Source of the DNA: TMED14 sp964475135
GTDB lineage: Bacteria > Bacteroidota > Bacteroidia > Flavobacteriales > Schleiferiaceae
DNA length: 16,094 nucleotides
Assembly (NCBI GenBank): GCA_964475135.1
Contig: CAYYWL010000033.1
Location: 1-16,094 of the forward strand
Reading direction: 5' to 3'
The position numbers and the translations under genes were made by a program. Below are positions 5,513 through 12,824 of the stretch, one piece after another. Within the stretch, counting starts at the first letter, position 1, and every line of letters starts with the position of its first letter. A model generated the notes under the pieces. That model had not been told where the DNA came from, did no database searches, and saw only the letters and a program-made list of their open reading frames with translations.

Positions 5513-7948
5513 ATGAATATGTTCCTTCGAATCCTCGCCCTCTGGGTCGCCCTCGCGGCGACGCCCCTGATCGCGCAAACCCTGATTGTGGGCCAGGTGG
5601 TCGACGGCGAAGAACCGATTCCGAACGCCGCCGTGCGGGTGATGGGACCCAACGGCCCCGTGGGTCAGACCGTAACAGACGTGCAGGGCAACTTTCAGCT
5701 GAATGTACCCAACGGAAGCTACCGTCTCGTGGCGCGTCCGCTGGGGTACCAGCCCGTGATGCGCCCCATTGAGGCTTCAGGAACCCCGATTAAGTTGGGT
5801 ATTTTGAAGGCCATCGCGAGCACTACCGAACTTGAAGAAGCCAAGGTTGAAGGCCAGGCCGCTCGCGCCCTACTGGGAATGGACCGCAAGGTCTACGACG
5901 TCGCGTCGGACCTCAACGTGCAGGGCGGGACCGGCACCGACGTACTTCGCCAAGTACCCAACGTGTCCCTCGACATGGACGGAAACGTGCAGCTCCGCGG
6001 CGACGAAAACGTCACCATACTTATCGACGGACGACCAGCCTCACTGCTCGGATTTAGCGGGACCAACGCCTTTGACCGACTCCCCGCCGGAAGCGTGCAG
6101 CGCGTCGAAGTCATCACCAACCCGGGCGCACAGTTTGACGCCCAAGGTTCTGGTGGAGTCATCAACATTGTGACCAAAAAGAACCGCGAGCTTCCGCTCA
6201 ACGGCAACGTGGTGGCGGGCGTCGGGACCAACCGTAAGTACAACGCCTCCACCAGCATTTCAGTGCCTGTGGGCAAGGTGCGCTTGTTCACCAGCCTAGC
6301 GTGGGACGACCGCTGGATGTATTCGGGCGGAACCGTCGACCGCGTGTTCAACTTCCCCGATTCCGCGTACGAACAGCACCATGTTTCGTCTGGCGACAAC
6401 CACAGTGTTGGGCTGAACGGCCGACTGGGTATGGACCTTCCGCTCGGCAAGAAGTGGACCGCCAACATCTCGGTAGGACGCAACCAAGAAACCCGCGAAG
6501 AGTGGGACAGCACCGACTTCAGTAATTCGTCGGGCAACTTTGAGACCAAGGCGGTCCAGGGCGCCGTGGGCACCCGAGCCAACGCCAATTCTGACGTGGC
6601 CCTGCGCCTCGAGCGCCAGTTCAAAAAAGACGGCGAAAAGTGGACGTTTGACCTCAACTACTCAGATCGATGGAGGGATGAGGCGACCAACAACTTCTTT
6701 GATGCCGACAGCAACTACCCCAAAGTGCTCACCTACGGCGGAGTGTACGTGCAGCGGTTCGAAGAATTCGAGACCACCCGAAACCTCAACCTACAGACTG
6801 ACGCCGAGCAAATAATCAACAGCAAGAGCAAGGTCACTTTTGGCGGACGCAGTACCTACTTCGCCCGTGTTAGCGACCGCGACGCCAGCTACCTCGAGAC
6901 TCCGCTCAACAGCAGCTTTGTCGAAGACACCCTGCGGACCCAATTTGTCGACCAGTGGCAGTGGGTACATGCACTTTATGCCACCTACGGTTATGTGTTC
7001 AATTCCAAGTGGAAGGCCCAGGCCGGAATGCGCTACGAAGTCGCCAACTTGAGTTTCATCCTCAAGTCCGGAAGCCAGCTGGACTTCACCTACCCCGGGT
7101 ACTTTCCCAGCGTGTTCTTGACCTACAGCCCCAAGAAGGGAACCGATTTTCAAGCTAGCTACGCGATGCGTGTAAACCGCCCGGGGGAAGAACAACTTAA
7201 CCCGTTGATCGACTACTCAAACCCACAATCCTTCCGCAAAGGGAATCCGCTCCTTATGCCCGAGTATACACACGCCTTTGAGCTCAACGCAGCCAAGTAT
7301 GCCAAGTGGGGCTCAGCGACGCTTTCGGGTTATTTGCAGCACACGACCAACATGTTTTCGCGCTTTGTCGAGGTCGACAATAGCGGATTCGTAACCGTTA
7401 CATGGGAGAACTTTGATACCCGCGATCGCTTCGGACTGAGCGGCAACACGATGGCACGATTCGGCAAGAAGCTCAGCCTTCAGGCCTCGGGCGACGCCTT
7501 TTGGGCCATAATCAATTCGTCCACTTTGCAAGGCGGCCTCATTCAATCCGGATTTGGATGGCAGGGGCGCGCGAATGCGATGTACAATCCAACCCCGGAG
7601 CATCAGTTTCAGTTGACATTCAACCAATGGGGCGCTGGGCCAACCGGCCAGGGCTACTTCAAGGGTATCCAGTTTTTTGACTTCGGATATAAGTACGAGG
7701 TCATCAAAAACAAGCTCAACGTGACCGTGCGATTGAGCGATGTATTCAAGCAGCGCCGCTTTCAGGTCGAACAGCATCCGCCCTACACCGACATTTACTT
7801 CATGCGCTACCGCGAGAGCCGCATCGGCTATGTCACCCTGCAGTATAACTTCGGCAAGCCCGACCGAAGCCAAGGCCGCGGTGGCCGTGGCGGACGTGGA
7901 ATGGGTGGCGGAATGGAAGGCGGCGGCGGTGACGACATGGGAATGTAA
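5513..7948 (+). CDS. TonB-dependent receptor, outer-membrane beta-barrel family
   Basis: An 811-aa outer-membrane protein. Residues 1-22 are a signal peptide (hydrophobic core LRILALWVALAATPLIA). Residues 24-100 are a carboxypeptidase-regulatory-like domain (VGQVVDGEEPIPNAAVRV, then VTDVQGNF and SYRLVARPLGYQ). Residues 120-222 are the plug, with TDVLRQVPNVSLDMDGNVQLRG (142-163, in two parts: DVLRQVPN and VQLRG), ILIDGRPASLL (169-179) and the GSGGVINIVTKK segment (212-223). The rest is a beta-barrel of alternating aromatic strands ending YVTLQYNFG. A tail of about 30 residues rich in Gly, Arg and Met follows. This matches the OMP_b-brl_3-type receptors of Bacteroidota, smaller than SusC proteins and without a SusD partner. 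The substrate is unknown. The msrA gene follows after 15 nt and is probably co-transcribed. Confidence 0.88.
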   Translation: MNMFLRILALWVALAATPLIAQTLIVGQVVDGEEPIPNAAVRVMGPNGPVGQTVTDVQGNFQLNVPNGSYRLVARPLGYQPVMRPIEASGTPIKLGILKAIASTTELEEAKVEGQAARALLGMDRKVYDVASDLNVQGGTGTDVLRQVPNVSLDMDGNVQLRGDENVTILIDGRPASLLGFSGTNAFDRLPAGSVQRVEVITNPGAQFDAQGSGGVINIVTKKNRELPLNGNVVAGVGTNRKYNASTSISVPVGKVRLFTSLAWDDRWMYSGGTVDRVFNFPDSAYEQHHVSSGDNHSVGLNGRLGMDLPLGKKWTANISVGRNQETREEWDSTDFSNSSGNFETKAVQGAVGTRANANSDVALRLERQFKKDGEKWTFDLNYSDRWRDEATNNFFDADSNYPKVLTYGGVYVQRFEEFETTRNLNLQTDAEQIINSKSKVTFGGRSTYFARVSDRDASYLETPLNSSFVEDTLRTQFVDQWQWVHALYATYGYVFNSKWKAQAGMRYEVANLSFILKSGSQLDFTYPGYFPSVFLTYSPKKGTDFQASYAMRVNRPGEEQLNPLIDYSNPQSFRKGNPLLMPEYTHAFELNAAKYAKWGSATLSGYLQHTTNMFSRFVEVDNSGFVTVTWENFDTRDRFGLSGNTMARFGKKLSLQASGDAFWAIINSSTLQGGLIQSGFGWQGRANAMYNPTPEHQFQLTFNQWGAGPTGQGYFKGIQFFDFGYKYEVIKNKLNVTVRLSDVFKQRRFQVEQHPPYTDIYFMRYRESRIGYVTLQYNFGKPDRSQGRGGRGGRGMGGGMEGGGGDDMGM

Positions 7949-7963
7949 ACCCTTTGGTCCAGC

Positions 7964-8578
7964 ATGCGTTACCTAAGTATGCGCCGACTCCTTCAACTTT
8001 GTGCCCTAGGTGTGCTTTGCACCTTGTCGGCCTGTGCCCAACCTACTAAAAATTCCGCCCCCGTGTCGTTAATGCCCGCTGCCCCTGCCCAACCCGGAAA
8101 CGAAACCCTCATTCTCGCCTCAGGCTGCTTTTGGGGAACCGAGTACTTTCTCAAGCGCATCGACGGCGTCGTCGCCACTACCGTGGGCTACACCGGCGGT
8201 CACGTCGAAAACCCCTCGTACCAAGAGGTCTGCACCAAAAAGACAGGCCACTACGAGGCCTGCCTCGTCGAGTACGACCCCTCTCGTACTACGGCCGAAA
8301 CCGTACTCCGCATGTTTTTTGAAACGCACGACCCGACCCAGCGCAACGGGCAAGGCCCTGACATTGGTCCCCAATACCGCAGTGCGGTATTCTACCAATC
8401 CGAAGCCCAGCGCGAACTCACCGCGTCGCTCATCGAGCAGCTTCGCGCCAAGGGCTACGACGTGGCCACTGAACTGCTTCCGGCAGCCCCCTTCTACTCT
8501 GCCGAGGGGTACCACCAGGACTACTACGATGTCAAAGGCGGAACCCCCTACTGCCACGGGTACCGGAAGCTCTTTTAG
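7964..8578 (+). CDS. msrA: Peptide-methionine (S)-S-oxide reductase, predicted lipoprotein
   Basis: Repairs methionine sulfoxide (S form) in proteins. The catalytic motif GCFWGTE (54-60) has C55, followed by VGYTGGH (74-80), NPSYQEVC (83-90), GHYEACLVEYDP (95-106), QYRSAVFY (137-144) and YHQDYY (183-188). C197 near the end could act as the resolving Cys. The N-terminus is unusual for a cytosolic enzyme: a hydrophobic stretch ends in the lipobox LSAC (C24) and a Pro/Ala/Ser linker leads to the enzyme at about residue 46. It is therefore probably a lipoprotein facing the periplasm. The start could also be the ATG at 7979 (MRRLLQL...), which still gives a good lipoprotein signal. The stop codon TAG lies at the start of a heptamer array and is followed in frame by TAA. 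Confidence 0.93.
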   Translation: MRYLSMRRLLQLCALGVLCTLSACAQPTKNSAPVSLMPAAPAQPGNETLILASGCFWGTEYFLKRIDGVVATTVGYTGGHVENPSYQEVCTKKTGHYEACLVEYDPSRTTAETVLRMFFETHDPTQRNGQGPDIGPQYRSAVFYQSEAQRELTASLIEQLRAKGYDVATELLPAAPFYSAEGYHQDYYDVKGGTPYCHGYRKLF

Positions 8579-8618
8579 TAACTGGCTTCTAGCTTATGGT
8601 TACTGGTTACTGGCTGGG
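8577..8618. repeat. Array of six degenerate heptamers starting in the msrA stop codon
   Basis: Phased 7-nt units: AGTAACT, GGCTTCT, AGCTTAT, GGTTACT, GGTTACT, GGCTGGG. They share units (GGTTACT, and AGTAACT as the reverse complement of AGTTACT) with the array at 2081-2129. The first unit supplies the tandem TAG-TAA stop of msrA. Confidence 0.65.
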
Positions 8619-8647
8619 GATAACCTGTTCATAACTCCCGTTGATAA
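8615..8647 (+). other. Three DnaA-box-like nonamers
   Basis: TGGGGATAA (8615), TGTTCATAA (8626) and CGTTGATAA (8639) have one, two and two mismatches from TGTGGATAA and start 11 and 13 bp apart. This could be a weak DnaA-binding cluster or chance; there is no dnaA, dnaN or AT-rich unwinding region next to it. Confidence 0.2.
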
Positions 8648-8673
8648 GTCGCAGCCAGATTAGGCTTGCACAC

Positions 8674-8681
8674 TAAATTCG
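8674..8681 (+). promoter_or_regulatory. Weak -7-like element (TAAATTCG) before the SPOR gene
   Basis: TAAATTCG matches five of six fixed positions of TAnnTTTG and ends 6 nt before the ATG at 8688. An overlapping possibility is TAGGCTTG at 8661-8668, also five of six. Neither has a clear -33 TTG. Confidence 0.3.
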
Positions 8682-8687
8682 TGAATT

Positions 8688-9737
8688 ATGGCCTCGCTCA
8701 ATTACAGCCTCAACCTACACCTCGCCTTTCTTCTATTTCAGGAAGATAGCCTTTCGGTGCATGGATTGGGCACGTTCAGCGTACGCCGCTACGGAGCCGA
8801 AATTCAGCTTCCCGCCGGTCTGATTCTGCCGCCCGCCCGCCGGGTGAGCTTTAGCCCCCAAGCGGAATTCACCTCACCAAGCCTCGTCACCCACCTACAG
8901 CAGATTGAAGGACTCGATGAAGCAGGCGTAGCCGAGGCTATCGCGGCTGCAACTGCAGAGTACCGCCGCGTCCTTGACCGGGGCGACCGCCTTGTGCTTC
9001 AAAGAATCGGCAGCCTCCGCCGCATCGAATCGCAGTGGACCTTCAAAGCCAGCCTCGAAGCCAACTTCCTATCAAGCTCGTTCGGCCTTCCCATTTTTCG
9101 GATGGACATCGCTTCGTCTGAGTCCCTTGCGCCGTCTATACCTGCAAAGGGTGATACCTCTCGAGTGCGTTCGTGGCAAGCTGCCGCCATCGTTGCAGGC
9201 GCCCTGGGTCTCGCCGCAATTGGCGGAACCAAAGACAACGTGCGCGCCACCGTCCAGCAAGCCACCATCGATTGGAATGTTTCCGACTGGTTTCAATCCC
9301 AGAAATCAACCTTGATTCGCACATGGGATTCGTGGACCGCGTCCGTCGAAGAATTCGTGACGCCTGCCAACAAGCCCATCTCAGCCAATCTTGCCAAAGA
9401 GGTAGTAGTCAGCACACCAGTAGCTAAAAAGCCAGTAGCCAGCGAGCCTATATCCAGCGAGCCAGTGGCCAGCGAGCCAGCAGCCAAAGAAGCGGATCCC
9501 AGCTCTGCTGAGCCAAATGGGCAGTACGCACTCATCGTCGGCGCCTTTGCCGAAAATGCCAACGCAGAGCGCCTCGCAAGCGACCTGAAGGAATCTGGAT
9601 ATCCGGCCGAGGTGCTGGACGCCAAAGTCGGCCTGAAGAAGGTGGCGCTGCGTACCTTTGCCAGCGAAGACGCCGCCCGCAAGGCTAAAGCTCAGCTCAA
9701 GGGGGATTTTCCGGCGATCTGGATCTACCACGAATGA
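8688..9737 (+). CDS. HU-CCDC81-like and SPOR domain membrane protein
   Basis: A 349-aa envelope protein. Residues 5-60 (FLLFQEDSLSVHGLGTFSVRR, in parts) and 60-130 (VLDRGDRLVLQRIGSLRR) match the two tandem HU-related domains named HU-CCDC81_bac_1 and _2 in Bacteroidota. A single membrane helix follows at about 163-180 (WQAAAIVAGALGLAAIGG). A linker (185-275) contains pentapeptide repeats of the type PVAxx (PVAKK, PVASE, PISSE, PVASE, PAAKE; 244-268). Residues 279-347 form a SPOR domain (YALIVGAFAENANAERLASDL, in parts, to KKVALRTFASEDAARKAKAQL). SPOR domains bind denuded septal peptidoglycan; the HU-like half would be cytoplasmic and might bind DNA or protein. The arrangement suggests a bridge between cytoplasm and cell wall at division sites. 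The gene overlaps the thioesterase gene by 4 nt (ATGA). Confidence 0.83.
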   Translation: MASLNYSLNLHLAFLLFQEDSLSVHGLGTFSVRRYGAEIQLPAGLILPPARRVSFSPQAEFTSPSLVTHLQQIEGLDEAGVAEAIAAATAEYRRVLDRGDRLVLQRIGSLRRIESQWTFKASLEANFLSSSFGLPIFRMDIASSESLAPSIPAKGDTSRVRSWQAAAIVAGALGLAAIGGTKDNVRATVQQATIDWNVSDWFQSQKSTLIRTWDSWTASVEEFVTPANKPISANLAKEVVVSTPVAKKPVASEPISSEPVASEPAAKEADPSSAEPNGQYALIVGAFAENANAERLASDLKESGYPAEVLDAKVGLKKVALRTFASEDAARKAKAQLKGDFPAIWIYHE

Positions 9738-10267
9738 AACCAAAGCATCCCTCGGAGTCCCTTACGGTGATGACCGAGATTGTTCTTCCGAACGATACAA
9801 ACAACCTCAACAACTTGTTTGGGGGCCAACTTTTGAGTTGGATGGACCGATGCGCTGCTATTTCGGCCCACCGCCACTGCCGCCGTACGGTAGTTACGGC
9901 TTCTGTGAATAATGTTTCGTTCAATGAGGCGATTCCGCAAGGAGCCATTGTGACCTTAGAATCCAAGGTTTCGCGCGCGTTCAGCAGCTCGATGGAAGTC
10001 TGGGTTGACGTGCACATGGAGGACCAACGCGGGACCGGAAAACGTACCAAGTGCAATGAGGCCATTTACACGTTTGTAGCGGTGGACGACTTGGGACGGC
10101 CGATTCCGATTCCGGCTGTAGAACCAGAGACTGATGAAGAGCAGCGCCGCTACGACGGAGCGTTGCGCCGCCGGCAGTTAGCCCTGATTTTATCAGGAAA
10201 AATGAAGCCAGAGGACGCCCACGAGCTCAAAGCGCTGTTTTTACCAAAAGACGCTGACCAGGCCTGA
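9734..10267 (+). CDS. Acyl-CoA thioesterase, hotdog fold
   Basis: Hydrolyses acyl-CoA to fatty acid and CoA in the cytoplasm. The family signature is clear: EIVLPNDTNNLNNLFGGQLL (15-34), followed by SWMDRCAAISAHRH (35-48) and SVNNVSFNEAIPQGAIV (57-73). CNEAIYTFVAVDDLGRP (107-123) is the usual C-terminal strand. The 177-aa length fits single-hotdog enzymes of the YciA/ACOT type, with a C-terminal helical tail (about 130-177). The start overlaps the SPOR gene stop (ATGA), so the two are probably translationally coupled. The 3' end overlaps the opposite gene by 27 nt. Chain-length preference cannot be told from sequence. Confidence 0.9.
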   Translation: MKPKHPSESLTVMTEIVLPNDTNNLNNLFGGQLLSWMDRCAAISAHRHCRRTVVTASVNNVSFNEAIPQGAIVTLESKVSRAFSSSMEVWVDVHMEDQRGTGKRTKCNEAIYTFVAVDDLGRPIPIPAVEPETDEEQRRYDGALRRRQLALILSGKMKPEDAHELKALFLPKDADQA

Positions 10268-11134
10268 GGCAAGCAGCGAGGGCCCAAGCAGGATGCGCAT
10301 CCAGTACTTGGGCAAGTAATCTTGAAGATTGACGAGTTGAGGCGCTGCAAAGACGGCGAGTAGACCGCTTGTCGCCGCATCTGGGTGGGCGATGCGCCAC
10401 ATGATGGCCACGAGGATTCCGGACCACGACAAGTACAGACCCTGACGCTTCGAGCGCTTGGCCGAAACCGCCGCCCGCACCGTTTGCGGAATGGCGACGA
10501 CCAGCCAAAACAGCACAGTCCACTCTCCGGGGCTGGGCAACGTTTGCGTCCAACTCGGCTTGAGCGCAGCCAGCCACTGGTAAAAGAATTCGGGACCACC
10601 CACGGTCCAGTAGTAGGTGGCAATGGCAGATGCCGGCACCAACCAGCCCATCATGAGCTGCAAGAATCCACGGCCCGACCGCGTCGTTCCCCAGCCAATG
10701 GCCCATAACGAAACCAGCAAAAAGTAGCTGAAGCGTACGTTCCATAAGAGCAAGATTCCAGTGACAAAGCCAAGGTTGATACGGCGCGCCAAGGCGCTAC
10801 GCTGGTCAAATGCCATTTCATAGGCAAGGGCCATCCATGCGGCCGCGGCAAGCGAGCCGCCAAGGGTGTACCACTGAATGCCTTCACGGCTTCCGCTCAA
10901 GGCCACTGCCGCCGTGAACCACAGCCAGCCAAAGAGGTAGTTCTGCTTGAGGTAGCGACTCCGGTAGACGAGAATGAAGTTGACGAACCAAGCTCCGACA
11001 CCAGTGGCAAGGGCCAGCAGCACGGAATGCGGTGCACCCAAAACGGTATTAATGGCAAAGCTGATCCCCGCGACGGCCAGAACGAGCACGAACGCGACTC
11101 CGGGGTGGGCATTGCGAAAGAGGAGTGTGGGCAT
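10241..11134 (-). CDS. DUF6427-like polytopic membrane protein
   Basis: A 297-aa integral inner-membrane protein of unknown function, with roughly eight or nine hydrophobic segments (for example VAFVLVLAVAGISFAI, SVLLALATGVGAWFVNFIL, LGFVTGILLLWNVRFSYFLL, EWTVLFWLVVAIPQ). Composition, length and the segment LQLMMGWLVPASAIATYYW resemble the family called DUF6427 in Flavobacteriia, which I recall lying near purD. The start is set at MPTLLFRNAHPG, because an earlier in-frame ATG at 11167 falls inside a TAnnTTTG promoter element. It converges with the thioesterase gene, overlapping by 27 nt, and diverges from the small gene at 11180. No catalytic motif was recognised. The family name is from memory; membrane topology is secure. 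Confidence 0.65.
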   Translation of the reverse strand: MPTLLFRNAHPGVAFVLVLAVAGISFAINTVLGAPHSVLLALATGVGAWFVNFILVYRSRYLKQNYLFGWLWFTAAVALSGSREGIQWYTLGGSLAAAAWMALAYEMAFDQRSALARRINLGFVTGILLLWNVRFSYFLLVSLWAIGWGTTRSGRGFLQLMMGWLVPASAIATYYWTVGGPEFFYQWLAALKPSWTQTLPSPGEWTVLFWLVVAIPQTVRAAVSAKRSKRQGLYLSWSGILVAIMWRIAHPDAATSGLLAVFAAPQLVNLQDYLPKYWMRILLGPSLLASGLVSVFW

Positions 11135-11149
11135 TTGGTCAGGCTGGGT

Positions 11150-11157
11150 TACCTTTG
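11150..11157 (+). promoter_or_regulatory. Candidate -7 element (TACCTTTG) for the 55-aa protein gene
   Basis: TACCTTTG on the plus strand ends 22 nt before the ATG at 11180. It faces TACTTTTG on the minus strand at 11165-11172, seven bases away. No -33 TTG is seen at the expected distance. Confidence 0.5.
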
Positions 11158-11164
11158 GGCATCT

Positions 11165-11172
11165 CAAAAGTA
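11165..11172 (-). promoter_or_regulatory. Candidate -7 element (TACTTTTG) for the DUF6427-like gene
   Basis: TACTTTTG on the minus strand ends 30 nt before the ATG at 11134. It contains part of the upstream ATG at 11167, which argues against that codon as the start. Confidence 0.5.
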
Positions 11173-11179
11173 CACTGCT

Positions 11180-11347
11180 ATGCCACTGCGCACCTTTTTT
11201 GAAGCTATCGGCGACCTGTTTGAACTGACATTCATGGCGATGCCTTGGATCGGCCCTGCCGCGAACGTGGTGTTTTGGTCAATCATTACAGGCGGAATCC
11301 TGTACTGGCTTCGCGAAATGAGCAAGCACGAGAAACAGCAGGGCTAA
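11180..11347 (+). CDS. Small DUF6341-like membrane protein (55 aa)
   Basis: Encodes MPLRTFFEAIGDLFELTF and then one hydrophobic segment (about residues 20-43, with NVVFWSIITGGILYWL), ending in a short charged tail (KHEKQQG). The FFEAIxxLFE start and one membrane pass resemble the small family called DUF6341 in Flavobacteriia, where similar genes sit beside purD and a DUF6427 gene. The ATG at 11180 is chosen over in-frame upstream codons because those lie inside the divergent gene and because the family begins at this motif. Only 6 nt separate its stop from the purD stop on the other strand. Function unknown. Confidence 0.7.
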   Translation: MPLRTFFEAIGDLFELTFMAMPWIGPAANVVFWSIITGGILYWLREMSKHEKQQG

Positions 11348-11353
11348 TCCCCA

Positions 11354-12652
11354 CTACTTCTTAGCGTCTAAGGGCCAGCCGTAGATCGTTCCGATGTCGC
11401 GGCGCACTTGCTTTCCTTCAAACTGAATTTGATCAACGCGGGCATAAGCTCGCGTTTTTGCTTCTTCGACGTCGGCGCCTAAACCGGTGATGGCGAGGAC
11501 CCGTCCCCCGTTGGTAACGAGTTGACCGTCGCGAAGTGCCGTTCCGGAATGAAAGAGGAGACTGCCCTCTGAAGGCAATTCAGCGCCATTGATCGCTAAC
11601 CCCTTAGGGTATTCACCGGGGTAGCCAGGGGCGGTCATGACCACCGTGATGGCTGTTTCGGGCTTGACCGCCGCGGGACGCGTGGCAATGTGGCCGCGGG
11701 CCGCGTCAATCATTAATGCCAGCAAGTCCTCGTCGAGGCGAGCCAACACGGCTTCGGTTTCAGGGTCGCCCATGCGGACGTTGTACTCGATTACCTTCGG
11801 GCCATCTTCAGTGAGCATGAGGCCAAAAAAGATGAATCCACAGTACGGAATGCTCTCGGCCTGAAGGCCTTCGATCGTGGGCTGAATGATTTCGCGGTGC
11901 ACTTGGCCGAGCACATCAGGGGTCACGAAGGGAACAGGGCTGATGGCGCCCATTCCGCCGGTGTTGGGGCCGGTCTGGCCTTCGCCCACGCGCTTGTAGT
12001 CAGTGGCCTGCGGAAGCAGGATGTAGTTTTCGCCATCCGTGAGCACAAATACCGAGAATTCAGGGCCAGTAAGGTGCTCTTCAATGACCACGCGGCTTGA
12101 TGCAGAACCAAATTTAGCTTCACCCAGCATGGAATCCAGCTCCTTGAGTGCGTCGACCACATTGTCGAGAATGACTACTCCCTTACCACCGGCAAGTCCG
12201 TCGGCCTTGAGCACATAGGGACCATCTTGGCTCAGGACGTACATCTTAGCGGCCTCGAGTTCGTTCTTGGTAAACGTGCGGTAGGCAGCGGTCGGAATTC
12301 CGTGGCGCTTCATGAAGGCCTTCGCAAAGTCCTTGGACCCCTCGAGTTGGGCCGCCTCTTCGCGGGGACCAATGAAGTGAATGCGCTCTAGCTCGGGATG
12401 AAAGGCAAAGTAGTCCGCAAGGCCATGCACCAGGGGTTCTTCGGGGCCCACGACCACGATGTGAATGTCGTTGCGCAGACAGAAGTCGGCGACCATATCG
12501 CGGTCGCGCCAGTCGAGGTCAATACAGGTACCCACCTCGCTGAGGCCGGGGTTGCCGGGCGCGATGAAGAGGTTGGACAGCAAACCACTTTGCGCAATGC
12601 TCCAGGCGAAGGCCGATTCGCGGCCTCCCGAACCAAAAATGAGTACGTTCAT
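11354..12652 (-). CDS. purD: Phosphoribosylamine-glycine ligase
   Basis: GAR synthetase, the second step of de novo purine synthesis: joins phosphoribosylamine and glycine using ATP. The 432-aa length is normal. The N-domain begins MNVLIFGSGGRESAFAW and contains VVVGPEEPLVHGLADYF (66-82). The ATP-grasp part has KADGLAGGKGVV (about 169-180), EEHLTGPEFSV, and TGPNTGGMGAISP. The signature FFGLMLTEDGPKVIEYNVRMGDPETE is present in parts, with RMGDPE as the metal-binding end. The C-domain ends in RRDIGTIYGWP. ATG lies 4 nt after a GACCTTTG element. It converges with the small DUF6341-like gene. Identification is firm. Confidence 0.97.
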   Translation of the reverse strand: MNVLIFGSGGRESAFAWSIAQSGLLSNLFIAPGNPGLSEVGTCIDLDWRDRDMVADFCLRNDIHIVVVGPEEPLVHGLADYFAFHPELERIHFIGPREEAAQLEGSKDFAKAFMKRHGIPTAAYRTFTKNELEAAKMYVLSQDGPYVLKADGLAGGKGVVILDNVVDALKELDSMLGEAKFGSASSRVVIEEHLTGPEFSVFVLTDGENYILLPQATDYKRVGEGQTGPNTGGMGAISPVPFVTPDVLGQVHREIIQPTIEGLQAESIPYCGFIFFGLMLTEDGPKVIEYNVRMGDPETEAVLARLDEDLLALMIDAARGHIATRPAAVKPETAITVVMTAPGYPGEYPKGLAINGAELPSEGSLLFHSGTALRDGQLVTNGGRVLAITGLGADVEEAKTRAYARVDQIQFEGKQVRRDIGTIYGWPLDAKK

Positions 12653-12656
12653 GCGG

Positions 12657-12688
12657 CAAAGGTCGGACTAATCTCAAGGATTGCCAAG
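12657..12688 (-). promoter_or_regulatory. Candidate purD promoter (CTTG, 20 nt, GACCTTTG)
   Basis: On the minus strand CTTG (12688-12685) lies 20 nt upstream of GACCTTTG (12664-12657). This is close to the Bacteroidota form TTTG-N19/20-TAnnTTTG, with one mismatch in each element. The -7 element ends 4 nt before the purD ATG, again suggesting a leaderless transcript. Confidence 0.45.
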
Positions 12689-12824
12689 GCGGATTTTGGG
12701 CATCTTTTGGTGCGTCGGTACGTGAAAACGAGGGGAGTCTTGGCTTAGATAGTGTAGAATATACACATGATGATTTCCAATTATTTTATTCATTTACAAT
12801 ACTTTAAATGTTTCATAACGAGAA

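Noticed and set aside
5893..6657. Minus-strand open frame of 254 codons opposite the TonB-dependent receptor
   Set aside because: Antisense shadow in GC-rich coding DNA, with no recognisable product.
11135..11167. Upstream ATG (11167) as start of the DUF6427-like protein
   Set aside because: It falls inside a TAnnTTTG element, and the added residues (MRCPKVTQPDQ) are polar and unlike the start of a membrane protein; MPTLLFRN at 11134 is better.
11027..11179. N-terminal extension of the 55-aa protein
   Set aside because: The extension is antisense to the DUF6427-like gene and would precede the promoter element; the family-like start MPLRTFFEAI is at 11180.
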